Assembly: GCA_002341165.1 (NCBI GenBank)
Contig: DDNL01000018.1
Span: 551 to 8,845 of the forward strand
Direction of reading: 5' to 3'
DNA length: 8,295 nt
DNA from: Shewanellaceae bacterium UBA2521
GTDB lineage: Bacteria > Pseudomonadota > Gammaproteobacteria > Enterobacterales > Shewanellaceae
Shown here piece after piece: positions 6,411-8,295 of the stretch; within the stretch, counting starts at the first letter, position 1; each line of letters begins with the position of its first letter. The position numbers and the translations under genes were made by a program. A model generated the notes under the pieces. The model did not search any database and was not told where the DNA came from. It worked only from the letters and a program-made list of their open reading frames with translations.

Positions 6411-6670
6411 GTAGAGAAGCAAAAGCAGAAATTCTGCGTGATTTTGGTCGTGTTGAAAATGATACAGGTTCTCCAGAAGTTCAAGTAGCACTTTTAACTG
6501 CTCAAATTAATCACCTTCAAGGTCATTTCAAACAGCATATTCATGATCACCACTCACGTCGTGGTCTGTTACGTATGGTTTCTCACCGTCGTAACCTGCT
6601 TGATTACCTAAAGCGTAAAAATGTAGAGCGCTATAAAGATTTGATTAGCAAGTTAGGTTTACGTCGCTAA
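6401..6670 (+). CDS. rpsO: 30S ribosomal protein S15
   Basis: S15 is a primary 16S rRNA-binding protein that folds the central-domain three-way junction and helix 22 early in 30S assembly, and it contributes to a bridge with the 50S subunit. The protein is 89 residues including Met, the same as E. coli. It carries the RNA-contact motifs DTGSPEVQ (21-28) and DHHSRRGL (49-56), followed by LRMVSHRRNLLDYLKRK (57-73) and the LGLRR terminus. GAGG (6391-6394) is 6 nt before the ATG. It has its own promoter candidate and leader upstream and a strong terminator downstream, so it can be expressed separately from the nusA-infB part and from pnp. The codons after ATG take part in the predicted pseudoknot. 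Confidence 0.98.
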   Translation: MSLSREAKAEILRDFGRVENDTGSPEVQVALLTAQINHLQGHFKQHIHDHHSRRGLLRMVSHRRNLLDYLKRKNVERYKDLISKLGLRR

Positions 6671-6676
6671 TTTTAT

Positions 6677-6713
6677 CCATTGAGAAAGGCGCATTAAGCG
6701 CCTTTTTTAATGG
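6677..6713 (+). terminator. rpsO terminator with stem extending through the U-tract
   Basis: The core is GGCGC (6688-6692) pairing with GCGCC (6698-6702) around ATTAA, followed by six T (6703-6708): a strong intrinsic terminator. Bases 6677-6687 can pair with 6703-6713, including CCATT with AATGG, giving a continuous 16-bp stem with two G.U pairs in any read-through RNA. In read-through transcripts this longer duplex is a candidate RNase III target in front of pnp. In E. coli, RNase III cutting of the pnp leader is the first step of PNPase autoregulation. Confidence 0.9.
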
Positions 6714-6734
6714 CTGTGAGTTAAGATATCGCAT

Positions 6735-6791
6735 AAAAAAAAATCTATTTTGGGTGTTTTAGTTATATTTAGACTAATTATCAACTATAAT
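6735..6791 (+). promoter_or_regulatory. pnp promoter candidate with consensus -10 box
   Basis: TATAAT (6786-6791) is a perfect -10 box. At 17-bp spacing the -35 position reads TTATAT (6763-6768), a poor match. The run of nine A (6735-6743) lies roughly where an UP element would bind the polymerase alpha subunit and could compensate. The predicted start near 6798 gives a leader of about 43 nt before the pnp GTG. E. coli also has a separate pnp promoter downstream of the rpsO terminator. Confidence 0.5.
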
Positions 6792-6840
6792 GACGCAGAA
6801 TTTTTAATAATCGAAACATGAAATAAAAGGAATGGGTTAA

Positions 6841-8295
6841 GTGAATCCAATTGTAAAGAGCTTTCAATATGGTCAGCATACAGTGACCTTAGAAACAGGT
6901 GTTATGGCACGTCAAGCTGATGCTGCGGTATTGGCAAGCATGGGCGACACTACTGTATTAGCCACCGTCGTAGGCAAAAAAGAAGTTGACGCGAGTCGTG
7001 ATTTCTTTCCTTTAACGGTTAATTATCAAGAAAAATCTTACGCAACAGGACAGATACCAGGTGGATTCTTCAAAAGAGAAGGTCGTCCAGGTGAGTCTGA
7101 AACATTGGTTGCGCGTCTTATTGATCGCCCTTTGCGCCCATTATTTCCAAATGGATTCACGAATGAAATTCAAGTTGTTTTAACTGTTGTATCGATTGAC
7201 GCTGAAATCAATCCGGATATTGTCGCTATGATTGGTGCATCAGCGGCTTTATCTATCTCAGGTATTCCATTTAATGGTCCTATGGGCGCTGCTCGTGTCG
7301 GTTATATTAACGGTGAGTATGTCTTGAACCCAGAAAGTAAAATGATGGAAGAGAGCACGCTTGATCTTATCGTTGCTGGTACAGAACAAGCTGTATTAAT
7401 GGTTGAATCAGAAGCTAATATTTTACCAGAAGACGTCATGCTAGGTGCTGTGATTTATGGTCACGAGCAAAGCAAAGTCATGATTGATGCGATTACAGCA
7501 TTCCAGCAAGAAGCTGGCAAAGAAGCATGGGATTGGCAATCACCTGAAATCAATATGACGCTTGCAGAAAAAGTCAAAGCTTTATCTGAAGAACAATTTG
7601 GTGAAGCGTATCGCATTACTTTGAAAAAAGAGCGTTCTAGCCGAGTACAAGAGCTGAAGAAATCAGTTGTTCAAAAGCTAGTCGAAGAAGATGAAGCTTG
7701 CGATCCAAAAGAAGTTGAGCAGCTTTTATCTAAAGTAGAGAAAGATGTTGTGCGTAGTCGCGTGATCGCAGGTGAACCACGCATCGATGGCCGTGATCCT
7801 GAAATGATTCGTGCTTTAAGCGTTCTTGCTGGTGTCTTACCAAGAACACACGGCTCTTCTTTATTCACACGTGGTGAAACGCAGGCTTTGGTTACAGCGA
7901 CTTTGGGTACAGAAAAAGACGCTCAGATTGTTGAGACTTTTGGTACTGAGTCAAGAGATCAGTTTATTTTGCATTATAACTTCCCTCCTTATTGCGTGGG
8001 TGAAACCGGTATGATGGGCTCTCCAAAGCGTCGTGAAATTGGTCATGGAAACTTAGCAAAGCGTGGTATCAAAGCGGTATTACCTTCACAAAGTGAGTTC
8101 CCTTATACAGTTCGCGTTGTATCTGAAATCACTGAATCTAATGGTTCAAGCTCAATGGCTTCGGTATGTGGTTCATCTCTAGCATTAATGGATGCAGGTG
8201 TACCTATTAAGTCTTCTGTTGCAGGTATTGCAATGGGATTGGTTAAAGATGAAGCTGGTAACTTTGTTGTACTGTCTGATATTTTAGGTGATGAA
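6841..8295 (+). CDS. pnp: Polyribonucleotide nucleotidyltransferase (PNPase), 5' part
   Basis: PNPase is a trimeric 3'-5' exoribonuclease that uses phosphate to degrade mRNA and is usually part of the RNA degradosome. The frame opens at GTG 6841, with AAGGA (6827-6831) 9 nt upstream, and runs to the window edge as 485 codons; E. coli PNPase is 711 residues. The start MNPIVKSFQYGQHTVTLETG matches the family. The first RNase PH domain holds the central-pore loop FFKR (76-79, FFRR in E. coli). After the helical linker, the second RNase PH domain has GEPRIDGRD (311-319), GVLPRTHGS (331-339), the phosphate-binding Arg397-Arg398 and the SNGSSSMASVCG segment (433-444, with Ser436-438). The catalytic metal-binding aspartates (Asp486 and Asp492 in E. 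coli), the KH domain and the S1 domain lie beyond the edge. No stop or frameshift is seen. Confidence 0.96.
   Translation, partial: MNPIVKSFQYGQHTVTLETGVMARQADAAVLASMGDTTVLATVVGKKEVDASRDFFPLTVNYQEKSYATGQIPGGFFKREGRPGESETLVARLIDRPLRPLFPNGFTNEIQVVLTVVSIDAEINPDIVAMIGASAALSISGIPFNGPMGAARVGYINGEYVLNPESKMMEESTLDLIVAGTEQAVLMVESEANILPEDVMLGAVIYGHEQSKVMIDAITAFQQEAGKEAWDWQSPEINMTLAEKVKALSEEQFGEAYRITLKKERSSRVQELKKSVVQKLVEEDEACDPKEVEQLLSKVEKDVVRSRVIAGEPRIDGRDPEMIRALSVLAGVLPRTHGSSLFTRGETQALVTATLGTEKDAQIVETFGTESRDQFILHYNFPPYCVGETGMMGSPKRREIGHGNLAKRGIKAVLPSQSEFPYTVRVVSEITESNGSSSMASVCGSSLALMDAGVPIKSSVAGIAMGLVKDEAGNFVVLSDILGDE

Noticed and set aside
6759..6777. TTAGT/ACTAA inverted repeat near the pnp promoter as an operator
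   Set aside because: It has only 5 bp in very AT-rich DNA, so chance is likely.

Overview
The window is a conserved housekeeping stretch from a gammaproteobacterium: the end of an initiator tRNA gene, then rimP-nusA-infB-rbfA-truB-rpsO-pnp, all on the + strand. The order matches the metY-rimP-nusA-infB-rbfA-truB-rpsO-pnp locus of Escherichia coli. The proteins look like gammaproteobacterial family members: NusA has two C-terminal acidic repeats and ends in an AARNICWF-type tail, IF2 has a long N-terminal extension, and S15 and PNPase are close to the enteric/Vibrio type. The DNA leans AT-rich by eye. I cannot name the genus. No mobile element, CRISPR array, phage gene or foreign-looking gene is visible.

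Layout. Positions 1-22 are the last 22 nt of an initiator tRNA, including the encoded CCA. A terminator (82-107) separates it from rimP. rimP (171-629, TTG start), nusA (654-2150) and infB (2173-4881) follow with gaps of about 22-24 nt. A 52-nt gap with a strong hairpin precedes rbfA (4934-5332), which overlaps truB (5329-6291) by the 4 bases ATGA. The 109-nt truB-rpsO gap is dense: a weak terminator-like hairpin, a promoter candidate sharing its 3' arm, and a leader hairpin whose loop can pair with the first codons of rpsO. rpsO (6401-6670) ends in a strong terminator whose stem can extend through its own U-tract. A pnp promoter with a perfect -10 box follows, then pnp (6841 onward, GTG start), cut by the window edge after 485 codons. 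No gene-free stretch exceeds about 170 bases.

How the genes work together. The block links transcription elongation and termination (NusA), translation initiation (initiator tRNA, IF2), 30S assembly (RimP, RbfA, S15), tRNA modification (TruB) and RNA decay (PNPase). The coding content is ordinary. What deserves attention is RNA-level control: a probable S15 autoregulatory pseudoknot at rpsO, a hairpin next to the rbfA ribosome binding site whose 3' arm resembles the end of 16S rRNA, and a terminator-leader arrangement before pnp. I found no evidence of a wholly new biological system.
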